Below, piece by piece: positions 10,410 to 21,959 of a stretch of DNA of 64,000 nucleotides. Source of the stretch: Nymphaea colorata (Eukaryota; Streptophyta; Magnoliopsida; Nymphaeales; Nymphaeaceae); the NCBI RefSeq assembly GCF_008831285.2, contig NC_045142.1, forward strand, positions 16,495,354-16,559,353, in the 5' to 3' direction. Numbering within the stretch: position 1 is the stretch's first letter; the number at the start of each line of letters is the position of its first letter. A model generated the notes under the pieces. That model did no database searches, was not told the DNA's origin, and was given only the letters and a program-made list of their open reading frames with translations. Both the position numbers and the translations under genes were made by a program.

Positions 10410-13400
10410 CATGAAGAGTTTGGCAGTAAGAACTATGTCACCTACATATATAAGTAGCCAAGTGGTAACTTCACCTGAATGATAGATGAATAAGGAATGA
10501 TCAAGTCAACTTTTGAGGAAACCAGCCCGTTGTACATAAAGGGAAAATCTATCGAACCATGAACGAGATGCTTGCTTAAGCCCATACAGTGATTTTTATA
10601 ATTTACACTCATTGGTTGAATCATTGGAAACATATCTTGGAGGTTGTTCCATATAAACTTTTTCCTTTAGAAAGCCATGAAAAAAAACATTTTTAACATC
10701 CACCTGATATAAATTCAAACCATATGAGATGGCAAGAGAGACGATATCCCGGATCGTTCCCATCTTGATGACTGGATTGAAAGTCTCATCATAATCTTCT
10801 TCATACTGCTGAGTGAAGCCTCTAGCCATGAGTCGAACCTTATATCTATCAATGCTTCCATCAGGTTTATACTTGAGTTTGTAAACCCATTTTGAGCCCA
10901 CTACATTCTTACCATCTGGACGATGAACAATCTCTCATGTTTAACATTCATTTAAGGCAGTCATTTCTTCATTCATGGCCTCGATCCAATGTTTGCTTTT
11001 GCACGCTTGCTCGTAGCATTTTGACTTCACCTTTTTGTTCAATTTTGTCATGAAAAGCTGAAAATCGAAAGAGAAATTACCATAACTTATCCATCTATCA
11101 ATAAGGTGCAGCACACATTCTGATCTACGTGGACAAGTAGTGTCAGTTTCCGGATCAGCTGGAATTGATCGTCGATTATACACCACTCCTGAAAACCGAT
11201 TAGGTGAAGTCATGCTTATGTTGTTGGTCTGAGTAGATGAAGGTATGCTGTCCATCTGAGTGTTTGTGGCTGTTTCGAGCTCATCAATAGTTCTGTCACT
11301 TTGTGCGTGGTGTGTATCAACTCTTTGGTCTAATATTTCAGCATTCAGCCATGAGTCATATTCATCATTTCTAAAATTAAGTGTTGCATGTGGCTCCTTT
11401 AAATCCTTCAACCTGAGCTCATCAAAAACAACATGTCGTGAAATATGCACACGTCCAGTTTTTGGATTGTAGAAGCGATAGCCTTTATAATTTTCTGCAT
11501 AACCCACAAATCTACACATGATAGCTCGATCTTGAAACTTATTTCTCAAAGAAACATCAACATGAACATAACAGATGCATCCAAAAACACATAGCTCATC
11601 TTAATTTGGTTGTTCTTGATGTAAAATAAAGAATAGAGATTTTCCTTCAAGCATGGATAGTGGCAGTCGATTAATAACATGAACAACAGTATGGACGACT
11701 TCAGTCCATAAAGTCATGGGCACATCAGTGTTATGCATCATACTGAGAGCACTTTCAACTATGTGCCTATGTTTTCTTTCAGCAATACCATTCAATTGTG
11801 GTGTGTGTATTCAATTGTGGTGTGTGTGGACAGGAAATCTGTTTAGTGATCTCATGATTTAGTAAGTACTCAATAAATTCATTTGAAATGAACTCACCAC
11901 CACCATCACATTGGAAATGCACGATATTACTAGAGTATTTGTTTTGGACCAAGGCGTGGAATTGGGTGAACAAGCGAAAAACTTCTGATTTGCTTTTCAT
12001 GAAGTGGATCCAAGTGTAACAAGAATAAGAATCAATGAAAACAACATAATATTTACTCCCGGAAGAGGAAGAAATAGGAGCAGGCCTGCAAACATTAGAA
12101 TAAATGGTGTCAAATAACTTCAAAGCTCGCTTATTTATTGATTGAAAAAGAAGAGCATGGATCTTACAAATATAACAACTTGAGCACATGCTAGACTCAC
12201 TGATAGGACTTAGACTGGACTTTTGTAATAGTCCGTCTACAACAAGACTTTGAATGAAAGACCGACTACAATGTGCTAAATGACCGTGCCAAAAAGATGA
12301 CATATCATACTCTGTGATATTGACTTCACTATGATTGGGAAAGGATGAATCTGAAACACAAGACTTAGACACTTTTGGAGATTCTTCAATGACGTACATG
12401 TCTCCTTTGCGAACACCCTCAGCGAATGTCTTCTTGGTTCGAGCATCTAACATAAACAGAAGGAGTAAACTCAACAGAGGAATGAATATCATCAATAAGC
12501 TTTGACACAGAAATGATATTTTTCTTGACATTTGGAACAACAAGAACATTCTTTAAGGGTATTGAGGAATGAGCCATGGACAAGTGTGCATTTTCAATAT
12601 GTGATATTTTGTGATGGGAACCATCTCCTGTAACGACTGAGCCTTTAGCTAAATAAGGGAGAGCACTAGAAAGCTTACCTGCGTCACTAGCTACATGAGC
12701 TGTAGCACCAGAATCCACATACCATTGCCCTTCCTCATTTTGCCTGAGATTGACTTTAGACAACGTTGTCATTAGAATCTGCTGCATATCAGGGGAAATG
12801 TTCGATGCCGCAGTCGTGTTCGAAACAGATGACCCTGCTGCCTAATTGTCACACCTGACCTGTTTTCCCTTGTTCTGTGGGTTATGCCAACATTCTGACT
12901 TCACATGACCTTTCTTATTGCAATAAAAACAAGTAGGTATCATTCGTGGTACATTTGCCTATGCATTTGTGTTAGGTGTAGGAAGGATACATCTCCCCAT
13001 CCCTGCCTGTGAGTTTCAAACTATTGGACGACTTCCTTGTAAAGCATGGGTCCCAGTGACCAATACATTGTGACCGCCAGAATGAACTAATTCATGTCGC
13101 TGTACACGACTCGCTTCATGCTGAATCAATTTTGATTTCAAGTCTTCAAAAGAGGGAAGAACATGCAATACCTCAGTGCAGAAAACATCAAATTCTGGCC
13201 CCAATCCACTCAAAGCCTATTGTACCTTGTCCTTGTCACTGACTGGATGCCCTATGATGGCAAGCTGATCGCTGGCATTTTTCATCTCATGTATATATTC
13301 CAAGACTGAACGTGTGCCTCGCTTAATATCTTGAAATTGCCTCTTGAATTGTAGAATTCTCGCTTCTGATACTTGAGAATAAGTGGTAGCAAGTACATTC

Positions 13401-13720
13401 CACAACTCAAGTGCTGAAAGATCATCATCAACACCTGCCAAAACTTCCTCTGATAGTGTGGAGGTGATATAAGCAAGGAGAGATTGATCATGAGTCATCT
13501 ACATCTCATATTCATGATTGATTTCTGCAATGGTCTCTTGAACTTGCCCTGCAGCATTCTTCACCTCTCACATAATCCATTCAGGTGGCGCAGGTATGGT
13601 GCCATTGAGATGTCCATAGAGACGATGACTCTTGATGAACGGGACTATTTGATGTTTCCATGTCAAATAATTGGTATGATTTAGCTTTTGTGAGATGATT
13701 TGGGAGAGGAAATTGGACGA
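10410..13720 (-). pseudogene. Element A gag-protease-integrase-RT (N part), broken
   Basis: Broken polyprotein. The gag core lies at about 13500-13020 (LLAYITSTLSEEVLAGVDD, then MSGLGPEFDVFCTEVL) with a stop between the blocks. A CCHC knuckle (CFYCNKKGHVKSEC) is near 12930-12890. Protease is WYVDSGATAH near 12720. Integrase has FWHGHLAHCS and CSSCYICKIHAL near 12290-12170 and a DDE core to about 11600. RT starts at MGSKWVYKLKYKPDG (10901) and contains the signature position near 10450, which reads YVGD rather than YVDD, so the enzyme should be inactive. The reading frame shifts near 11790 and carries several stops. At 10409 it is cut by element B and resumes at 5097. Confidence 0.85.
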
Positions 13721-13784
13721 CAAGATGTTGGAATTGCGGTGGGGATAAATAAATGCAATAATAAAAAAATAGGGGGAAAATAGA

Positions 13785-14010
13785 AATTTTGAGATTAGGG
13801 TTAGGTGGCTGACGGTAGGGCAGATTAGAACAGATTAGGGCAGATGGTATGGTTAGGGCAGATTAGGGTAGACGATAGGATTAAGGAAGGTTATGGCAAA
13901 AAATTTGGGGATTAGGGTTAGGGCAGAAATTTGGGGATTAGGGCAGAAAATAGAGATTTGAGGATTAGAGCAGAAAAGAAACAAAGATTAGGGCAGAAAT
14001 TAGAGATTCG
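13785..14010 (-). repeat. Degenerate GATTAGGGCAGA minisatellite in element A leader
   Basis: About ten loosely spaced copies of a 10-12 bp word around TTAGGGCAGA or GGATTAGGGTTAG lie between the primer site and gag of element A. The motif resembles telomere repeats by chance composition but is irregular and is not an array of the plant telomere unit TTTAGGG. Confidence 0.7.
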
Positions 14011-14049
14011 TACCGAACATTCTTAGTGGCAAAACCTGCTCTGATACCA

Positions 14050-14309
14050 TGTAAGATTTTGATATCTAATACCAAACCACTGAATGAAGTTAGATGCAAG
14101 AGGAGGAAGAGAGAAGTGGGCTGAAGCAAGAGAGAGATGAAAGAGAGCAGCAACCAATGATGTTATATACTAATTACGATTTAGGGTACATCATAAAATA
14201 CACAAAATAACAATAAGATTTACAAGTATGCCACTGCCCATGATGTGTTGGGCGTGTGGATCAAATGGGTCGAGTCTGGGTGACCCGATCCATATGTACA
14301 AACTTAACA
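14050..14309 (-). repeat. 5' LTR of element A
   Basis: 260 bp, TG...CA ends. On the minus strand it holds a TATATAA-like box near 14165 and is followed directly by the tRNA-Met primer site at 14049-14038. Confidence 0.9.
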
Positions 14310-14314
14310 GTACC

Positions 14315-15912
14315 CAACATCATTTTCTACTTCACCCTACTGCCATAAATGTTTCTACCATTGCCACTGCCCTTCAGCACCACCTACCACCTCATCCACC
14401 ACAGCCGGGAGCTTGCCGACCACCGCCACCTCTTCCCACCCCTAATGGTGCCCCCGGCGGTGTGTCCCAAAGCCAGAAACTCCAACCCGAAACCCCACCC
14501 CCGTTGTTTTGGGCGTGGGTCATGGGGTGGCCATTGCGACCACCCAGGCTATCATAATGGCAAACGGTCACCACCGAGAGGAAACAGGCAATGGCGAGTG
14601 ACTGCCACCCATTGGCAACCTATCGACGGCCCACAGGTGACAGGCCCCCTGTGGACTGCCACCTGCATTGAGCAACATCAGGCCCCACTCGACCCTCTTG
14701 TGCCTAATGCACATGATGTGTCGAGCGGCCCGATGCTCCTATGCCCTAACGCACATGATGCGTCGGGCAGGGGCCTGAAGCCCCAATGGGTCTAGGGGGG
14801 ATCCAGGCCCTAGTTTGGGATCTGGAAACGCCCTCCCGGATCAGTTTCTTTTACATCACCAAACCGGGTCGATTTTTTTGACCCAGTACAACCTCTTCGG
14901 ACCAGTTCAATGCTCTTGGTGCCAATTCTTGAGCTCCATGGCCCAGAAATGGCGACCTCTTCGGACCGATTTGATGCCCTTGGAGCTGATTCTTGGGTTC
15001 CATGGCTCAGAAATGGGTCCCAACCAGTTTCCTGAGCTTCCTAATGATGGGCAGAGCTCAGGAGTACCCCTAAACTTGACCTCGGGCACTTGTCCACGTC
15101 AAATACTTGGTCCTTAGACCAATCAGACCAAAATTGGATCTCAACAGTACCCATGTTTCACATTGAGCTGGGCCAAAACCAGGCTCCACATGCTATAGAC
15201 TATGAATCGAACTCCCATCTTGATCCCCATCTCCCGCAAAGCTCGGTTCGAGGTCTCACCTAACCTTATTGGAATCCGACAAATAGTTTAGGGGAGTCAA
15301 GGTTTGGTTGACCCTTCAAACGATCAGTATATGTATAATCCCCTACCTACACCCTTAGTCTCACTAGGGTCGCCCATTTTACCCCCCACCAAATCCAAAT
15401 TATTATCTTGTACCCTACCAAACCTTGCACACTGATCTTAGACCAACCCATAATCCACATACTACCCTAACCTACATACCATAGCAAGCACCACCTAAAC
15501 TGCTTGGGCCGACCCATTCCTTTCAACAAGATAGATAGCGGCAATGCCAGGGATACCCGTGCAGCATAGGCAGGCTATTAACCAACGGGATTAGAAAGCA
15601 AGCACTCATCAGGAATGCCATAGATAAGGACAGAGAGTCGACCACCCCAACAGCATGCCGATCGGAGTGATGATATGTCAGAGTTCAAGAATGCTGAAAT
15701 GAGGTTTTCTAGAACGAGCACCTAGGCTTTTTAATGAGTCGAGCTAACTCGAGCTTGACTCAAGCTCGACTCGTTTATGTTCGAATTAAGAAATGAACTC
15801 GACCACATAAATGAGTCAAGCACAAATTAAGCGGGTTCGAATTGGTTAAGCTTGAAAAAGATAAATATATAAAATAAGTCTCATAAAGTTATCACAAAAG
15901 TTAGATGGTTCA
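14315..15912. other. Unassigned DNA between elements A and F
   Basis: The first 800 bp are GC-rich; the rest is mixed. I see no conserved protein. A 64-bp tandem pair lies inside (see 14891-15018). Bases 15728-15800 are rich in CTCGAGCT/GAGTCGAGC words, like the ends of some plant hAT-type miniature elements, but I found no complete element. Confidence 0.4.
14891..15018. repeat. Two-copy 64-bp tandem repeat
   Basis: The unit starts ACCTCTTCGGACC and ends CAGAAATGG. Copies start at 14891 and 14955, with about 80% identity. Confidence 0.8.
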
Positions 15913-16157
15913 TGTTGATGTGTTTTGTTGTTTTGGATCATCGGGTCTGGGTCTGGATCCGATCCACTCTGTTGTTTTGCTTGGTTAATTCTATTTATAC
16001 CTGTGTAACCCTGTTTCAATATGTGAATGAAAAATAAGTAGAGAGAGAGAGTCTGGCTGCTAGTGGGCATCAAACCTCCTCTATCGTGGTTTTTTCCCTC
16101 AAGTCAAGGGTTTTCCACGTTAAATCACTGTTCCATTCGTTTTTTTCTGTTTCAACA
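15913..16157 (+). repeat. 5' LTR of element F
   Basis: 245 bp. Shared blocks with the LTRs of G include the tract GGGTCTGGATC, a CTATTTA-type box near 16000, CTGTGTAACCCT, and GTCTGGCTGCTAGTGGGCA. The primer site follows directly. Confidence 0.88.
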
Positions 16158-17091
16158 TGGTATCAGAGCCTATTAGGTTTTGATTTTTTTCTCTGCTCGT
16201 GTTGGACGAGGGAACTTGCCGGTGTCGTTGTCGTCGCCTGAGTTCATGCTAGCCGTCCGGTCGCCATTCTCCTGTGCCACTTGTGTCACCTGCTCGTCGC
16301 CTCCTCTGCTGCGATTGCCATGGAAGAGTTGCTTCCGCTCGCCGCCCTTCTCTCTGCTGCATCGCCCGACGGAGTCTGCTGCAATTGACACTCTTCTCTC
16401 TACTGCATCGCCCGACGACTGTGACCCTTGCTGAATCTGTTGCCTCGCCTGCTTCTCCACAGTCGCCTCCAATCTTCAGCTGCCGCCTGGGTCGATGGCT
16501 GTTTGTGTTGTTGTCTGACCTGCGGTCACCTGGGCTCTCTTCACCTATCGTCAGACGGTGCGTGCTGGTGTCTCTCGTGTTCCATCTCAACTGTGGAGCT
16601 GTCCGTGAGACCCCTGCCGTGCATTGCCAAGGGTCGCCTGTTTCTGCATTTCTGCCAAACGACGCTCCCTGCTGCTGCTTTTTGTTGTCGCCTAGTCTAG
16701 CAATTGACCTGCTCTGATCGACGACAGCATCTTCCACACCTTTCGCCTACTGCACAGCGTGCTGTCACCGTCCATTGCCTGAGCTGCCCGCATCCTCAGC
16801 GACCTGTCCGTCGCTCGACTCACTCTCAACTCGACGCTTTGTTGCCTCTTTTGTCTTCAGCCTTCTGCGACATGGCTCCCTTGCTGCCACAGTGCTTCCT
16901 CCAGTGCTATTTTTTCTTCTGCTAGTGCTCGGCATCTCTGCAATCTTCCAGCTGCAGTAGAGACTCTTCTTCCCTGTCAACTCCATCTATATTGTTCATG
17001 CTGCAGACGCTACCATTTCTGCGCTGTCAGTATTGCAGTGTTGAGTTGCCGACTATACTGTTGTGCTACTTTGTGACGGCTGAATCAAGTT

Positions 17092-18723
17092 CCTCAACCG
17101 TTAGTACTGACCTGGTAGAAGTTGGAGTCTATAAAACAGAAAATGTTCCTGTGCAAGTCACCACTATCCGCCTCACTAAGGATAGTTACCTTCAATGGAA
17201 TACAGTTATTACTATGGGGATAGCTGGTCGGGGGCGAATTGTATATATCAATGGAAAGAAGGCAGAACCTCCTGAGACGAGTCCTGCTTGGGATACTTGG
17301 TTCCTTGAAGACAATCAAATCAGAACTTGGATTGTTAAACTCTGTATCTTCTGATATTCAGCCTCTTATCCTTCGTAATAAGGCTGCCAGAGACATGTGG
17401 GGTATTTTGGAACAAATGTATGGGCAAAAGAAGAAGGATGTTCGTGTGTACCAGCCGATGAAGAACATCTATGCTCTACGACAAGGGGGGCTTTCTGTGG
17501 CTGATTTTTATGCGATATTGAAATCAAAATGGGAAGAACTTGACTACTATTCTGATGACACATGGAGCTGTCTTCAAGACCAGTTGTGTCATTAGACTCA
17601 AGAATGAAAGAATAGGGTGTTTGTGTTCTTGGCAGGGCTTAATGATGAGTTCGAAGGTATAAGAAGTCGAATTCTCAATTCAAAAGAAATGCATAGGATT
17701 GAAGAAGTTTATTCTCGTACTGAAGCTGAGGAGCAAAGACGTCTTGTTATAACAGGAAGAAAGGAGGCTCATACCTCTTACACAGAGAGATCTGCCCTTG
17801 TTAGCCGTGCCCCTATGGGGGCCAACCGATCCTCTCGAAAGTGTACTCACTGCAAGAAGACTGGTCACACAGTGGAGTTTTGCTGGGATGTGCATCCTAA
17901 AAAGAAGAACGGTCATGGGATGTCTCCTAGCAAGAAGAAGCCTACTTTTGGTATGACTGAATCTAATGGAGGAAAACCATCAATCTCTGCTGAACAGATT
18001 CGTGAGCTCCGTGCATACTTGAGCCAGATTGAAACTTGCCAAGCTGAGACATTAGATGATGTGAAAATTAATCATGCCCTTGCAGGAGAAAAAGGTAATC
18101 CTTATATGGGAGAATGGATTGCTGACAGTGGTTCCACCCACCACATGACTGACAATCCTAAATTCTTTCATGAGTATAAGCTCTCATCAGGAAATGAACG
18201 TGTTTCTCTTGCCGATAGTTCTTCTATTTATGTGGCCGAAAAAAGGAGTCTCTCACTTTTAAACAAATTTCTAGTACATGATGCCTTACATGTCCAACAT
18301 CTTCCTTTGAATCTCTTGGCTATCAGCAAAATTACAAAAGAGTTGAACTGTGAACTTATTTTTTATGTCATTCGTTGTGTTTTGTATGACTTGGTTACAG
18401 GGAAGAGGATTGGGATTGGTTTGGTGTCTGAAGGCCTATATCGATTACCCATTCGTGTTGCCACAGCTCTCATGACAACAGTCAGCAAAACGAAGAAAAA
18501 GAGAGAGGACTTCCTTCAGTTGTTTTTGTATTGACATGAACGTCTTGTACATCTTCCTTTTGGAGTTTTGAAACAGTTATTCCCTGATTTATGTTCTAAT
18601 TTGAATATGAATATGATATCGTGTGATATATGTCAATTTGCTAAACATGTCAGAGCTTCATACCCTATCTCCACTACTCATACTGATGAAGTTTTTTCCT
18701 TGATCCATTATGATGTGTGGTGG
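17092..18723 (+). pseudogene. Element F gag, protease, integrase start
   Basis: Gag shows KTENVPVQVTTIRLTKDSYLQW, then a frameshift near 17340, then SSDIQPLILRN through KSKWEELDYYSDD, a stop near 17593 and FVFLAGLNDEFEGIRSRIL. The CCHC knuckle CTHCKKTGHTVEFC is near 17850. Protease is EWIADSGSTHHM near 18120. The integrase zinc finger is partial, with HERLVHLP and CDICQFAKHVRASYP. A stop at about 18532 separates protease from integrase. The family is that of B and D but well diverged. Confidence 0.85.
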
Positions 18724-19471
18724 GTTGAATTGTAGAAGTTGAGGATGAGACAGGGGCAGGACATTATTTGTACATAGGCCAAGATGCAGTAGTTGATATA
18801 GACAAAGTTTGTGCCTATGGACTTTGCCAAGAAGGCATACCAGGAGTAACTAGAGCTTTGTCAAGGGCATAGGATTGTGATAGAGTACACTGCAGAATTT
18901 AACCACCTGTCACTACGTGTTCAGGTGGCGGAGACTGAGTGCCAACAAGTCACTAAGTGTATCGCTGGTCTTCGCTATTCTATTAAAGATGCTTTCAATT
19001 GCTTTACACTAGAGTCAATAGATAAGACCAATAGTCATGCCATGAAAATAGAAGTCCTTAAAGCATAGACAGGAGTCTCGTCTGTTGAAATATGATGGTT
19101 TCCACCATGCTAAGTCAAGTTCTTCAACCCAAAGAGCAAGCTCCTCGAAGTTAGAAGACTCTACCTTAGAGACGCAGTCTAAGCATGTGACCTCCCATAA
19201 AGAAAAAGGCTTTGCCTTTAATACTTGGTCAAAGTTTCGTACCAATGACACTATTGTCCGTTGTTTCAAATGTCAAGAACCAGGTCATACCCAGTCACGG
19301 TGCCTTAATGTCGTCAAACAAACTGTCATGGCCGAACCTGCATATGACACTATTAAATTTGATCATGGTGATGCCCAAAGTAAGTCAGAAAATGATTCCA
19401 TCACCAATGAGGAGACAATCATATATGATGGTGACGTCATCTACAACCTCTTGTATGTACGTCACATGTAG
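18724..19471 (+). pseudogene. Ty3-type gag fragment
   Basis: A capsid-like segment from about 18778, with the diagnostic run YTAEFNHLSLRVQVAETECQ and IAGLRYSIKDAF, is followed by a basic, Ser-rich linker and a CCHC knuckle CFKCQEPGHTQSRC near 19262-19303. A stop near 19066 breaks the frame. This is Ty3-type plant gag, unlike the Copia gags nearby. No matching protease or RT follows: at about 19490 the sequence changes to Copia RT, so this region is a patchwork. Confidence 0.75.
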
Positions 19472-19489
19472 GAAGAGATGGATGCATTG

Positions 19490-20330
19490 GTTTCATAGAG
19501 GACACGAGAGCTAGTGAGCCTCCTCCATAGTGTGATGTAGTGGAATCCAAGTGAGTCTACAATCAAATATCATTATGATGGATCTATTTGAGAGGTATAA
19601 AGCCCACTTCATTGAGGACACAAGAGCTAGTGGAGCCTCCTCCACGGTGTGATGTAATGAGATCCAAGTGGATCTTTACCATCAAATATCATTCTAATAG
19701 ATCTATTGAGAGGCATAATGTCTGCTTGCATTGTGATGTAGTGAGATCCAAGTGGGTTTTTACCATCAAACATCATTTTGATGGATCTATTAAGAGGTAT
19801 AATGTCTGCTTGGTTGCGAAAGGTTATACCCAAACTTATGGAGTGGAATTTTTTGAGACGTTGTCTCCCATGGTGAGATAAGAGACTATGAGACTTATAA
19901 TTTATGTGGCTGTTCAATGAGATCAGCCACCTTACAAGCTCAATTTGAAGATGTGAGGACTGCCTTTTTGTATGGAGACCTTTCATTGATTGTGTATATG
20001 CAGCAACCTCTTGGATTTGAGGTTCAAAAGAAGTGTCACAAAGTGTGCAAATTCAAGAAGACTATATGTAGGCTCAAGCAGAGTCTTCGAGTGTGGTTTC
20101 ATAAGTTTTTAGAGGTGGTTTCTTAATGTGGTTTTCAGAGATCTCCTCTTGATCACTCCTTATTCATAAAAAAAGGAGCAGCAAGTATAGTGGTGTTGGT
20201 TGTTTATGTTGATGACATTGTTTTGACAGGTGACGATAACTAAGAGATTTCGGAAACAAAGGAGTTTCTCGAAAACACTTTGTGATGAAAGATCTTGGAC
20301 AGTTGAGATACTTCCAAGGTAAATCATCTT
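19490..20330 (+). pseudogene. Copia RT fragment with triplicated N-terminal module
   Basis: The start of RT is present three times in tandem: a degraded SK-VYNQISL copy (from 19545), RSKWIFTIKYHSNRSIERHN (19669) and RSKWVFTIKHHFDGSIKRYN (19746). The last copy continues into CLVAKGYTQTYGVEFFETLSP. After stops near 19880 and 19918 come the YMQQPLGFE block, RLKQSLRVWFHKF and an intact YVDDIVLTGDD near 20200, then loss of homology near 20330. RNase H is absent. It is from a different Copia lineage than B and D. Confidence 0.8.
19500..19815 (+). repeat. Three-copy tandem repeat within RT
   Basis: The first two units are about 117 bp and start GACAC(G/A)AGAGCTAGT at 19500 and 19617. The third starts TGTGATGTAGTGAGATCCAAG at 19731 and lacks the first part. 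Identity is about 80-85%. Confidence 0.8.
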
Positions 20331-20960
20331 CTTCATAGTCTTTTAAGTAGGAACGTTCTTACCTAAAGGTGGTTCCATGAGTACTTCCAGTTCACCAATA
20401 TTAAGGAATGCATTCATTACTTTTATTTGGTAGAAAGACTATTTTTTAATGCAACAGCAATATGGGTACTAGTAAGGTCAAATGAGAAACTAGAGCAAAA
20501 GTTTCTTCATAGACATCCTATATCTTCTATCCTTTAACTAGTATCCAGCTATCTACCTTTTTAAAGTTCTACTAATCTAAATTCCGAGGAATTGGAACTT
20601 ACAGATTAATATCAAAGTTAATGTCAGCTCTGTCTGATTTGATGTTTCTCCATTATTATGCTTTGATATCCTTAAAAATATGTATATTTTTATCTCTTTT
20701 TACTTTATACAACAACACTATTCCACTTTTTAGAGAAAAGACCAAGGTTTTGAGGAAAAGAGAGAAAAGTGATCAGTAGTTTTATAATGTCCATTTATGG
20801 AATTTATGTCCGGATACATTTATGTATTATGTTGATAATTTGGACGCTCTATTGCTTCAAAATGATTTTTCAGAGTTACAGAAAGGAGCTTGTTTAGACC
20901 AAGATCACATTTACTTTCAAACAAACTAAATAAAGTTTTCAAAGATCAGCCACAACTAAC
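20331..20960. other. Intron 6 sequence, nothing recognised
   Basis: AT-rich non-coding DNA between the RT fragment and exon 6. I see no repeat or exon. Confidence 0.5.
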
Positions 20961-21098
20961 CTATCATTTTCGCATGCTGAAGAACCCACACCTAATATTG
21001 TGGCCTTGGTGGCTAATACAAGAACAGGAAGGACGTCCAAGAGCTTACGAATTTCTTGAATGACGGCTTCTGTAACACTTCGAAATGACAAGCAATTC
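20961..21098 (-). CDS. XRCC2: XRCC2 exon 6 (residues 219-263)
   Basis: 138 bp. The acceptor is TTTTTGTAG before 21098. The first base completes an arginine codon, then 45 codons follow and AG is left over. The peptide NCLSFRSVTEAVIQEIRKLLDVLP is a helix followed by the strand VLVLATKATILG, matching human LVLFATTQTIM. It ends GSSACEND before the donor GTTAGT at 20960, so at least one more exon must follow. I looked for it on the minus strand down to base 1 and found no convincing match. The next element found going left is the Copia RT fragment at 19490-20330. Confidence 0.88.
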
Positions 21099-21959
21099 CT
21101 ACAAAAACACACACTTTTAACAGAAATACAAAAGAAGGATCACATAGTAATTGAAAAAACCATACACATCTAGTAGAAACTAGAAAAGTACATGAGAAAT
21201 AACTGGCAGTTTCAAATCACACAAACACACATACACACCAGTGTCATAGATATTGCGAGATTTTCAAAAACCCAAAGACCGCCAGCAGGCGGGTGAAGCT
21301 CTCCACTGCCGTCCATTGGAGAGATCTAAAGACTAAAGGTAAGGAAGGAGGAAGAGACGTCAGGTGAAAATGATTTTATTTAAAGTGGTTTGGAAATGTA
21401 CCAATGTGTACTGCCGTACTGGTAAGGGCATGTGAGCCATGTGACTTACCCTCTCATCAAATTAAAGGAAAAAAATTGCATCTTAAAAAGAGAACAGAAA
21501 TGCACCAAAAATTCTCCAAACCAGGGCCCATCTAGTTGGAAAAATCTCAATTTCAGCTAGTTGTCAAGGGTTGAACAGTTAGCTAAGAGGAGCTGTGGAA
21601 AGCAGAAGATGCATCAAGAGGAGCTACAAAGGAACCATATTTTGTACAGGTTAGTTATTAGTGATCTGCTGCCTGCTAAGCAAAACTTGTTCTTTAACTT
21701 TGGCTAAGCTGGGAATGGGGAAGATAGAACTTGGGAGATTTGTTCAATTTCATGGGATCGCAGGGCTGAGCTAGATATTGCTTGTAACTGTCCCATGTTT
21801 CTCTGGGTTCATTTTTCCGGCTGAAATGGGCTCCTTTTGTTTTGATGCCTCAACTTTTTCTATAGCTTCTATTTGATAAATGTTAAGGGGGTTTGGAATA
21901 AAAAAGGGAGCACAAAATGCACATTCCAACACCAGTCCTAAATAAATTGAGAGGTGAAC

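Larger units (their letters stand above)
115..14309 (-). mobile_element. Copia element A, full length, host of nested insertions
   Basis: A complete Ty1/Copia retrotransposon read right to left. Its LTRs (115-395 and 14050-14309) are flanked by identical 5-bp target duplications GTACC (110-114 and 14310-14314). The primer site complementary to tRNA-Met (TGGTATCAGAGC, read on minus) is 14049-14038 and the purine tract is about 408-397. Removing nested B (5098-10404) and C (1108-4869) leaves about 5.1 kb, a normal Copia size. Order on the minus strand is leader, gag, protease, integrase, RT and RNase H. All coding parts carry stops, and the RT active site is YVGD. It lies left of XRCC2 exon 6 in the gene's orientation. 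Confidence 0.92.
15913..18723 (+). mobile_element. Copia element F, 3'-truncated
   Basis: LTR at 15913-16157 (TG...CA), primer site TGGTATCAGAGCC at 16158-16170, a leader of about 0.9 kb, then gag, protease and the start of integrase. It stops at about 18723, within the integrase segment HYDVW (HSDVW in relatives), where unrelated Ty3-type sequence begins. LTR and leader resemble element G (46213-49317). No right LTR is present, so no target duplication can be scored. Confidence 0.85.

Noticed and set aside
13785-14010. True interstitial telomere array
   Set aside because: Units are irregular and contain TTAGGGCAGA rather than TTTAGGG tandem repeats.
14228-14795. Pro-rich plus-strand frames at the right edge of element A
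   Set aside because: They begin within the LTR of A and run into unassigned GC-rich DNA; no conserved domain.
16274-16925. Several Cys/Leu/Ser-rich frames in element F's leader
   Set aside because: They overlap in all phases, lack a family match and lie between primer site and gag.
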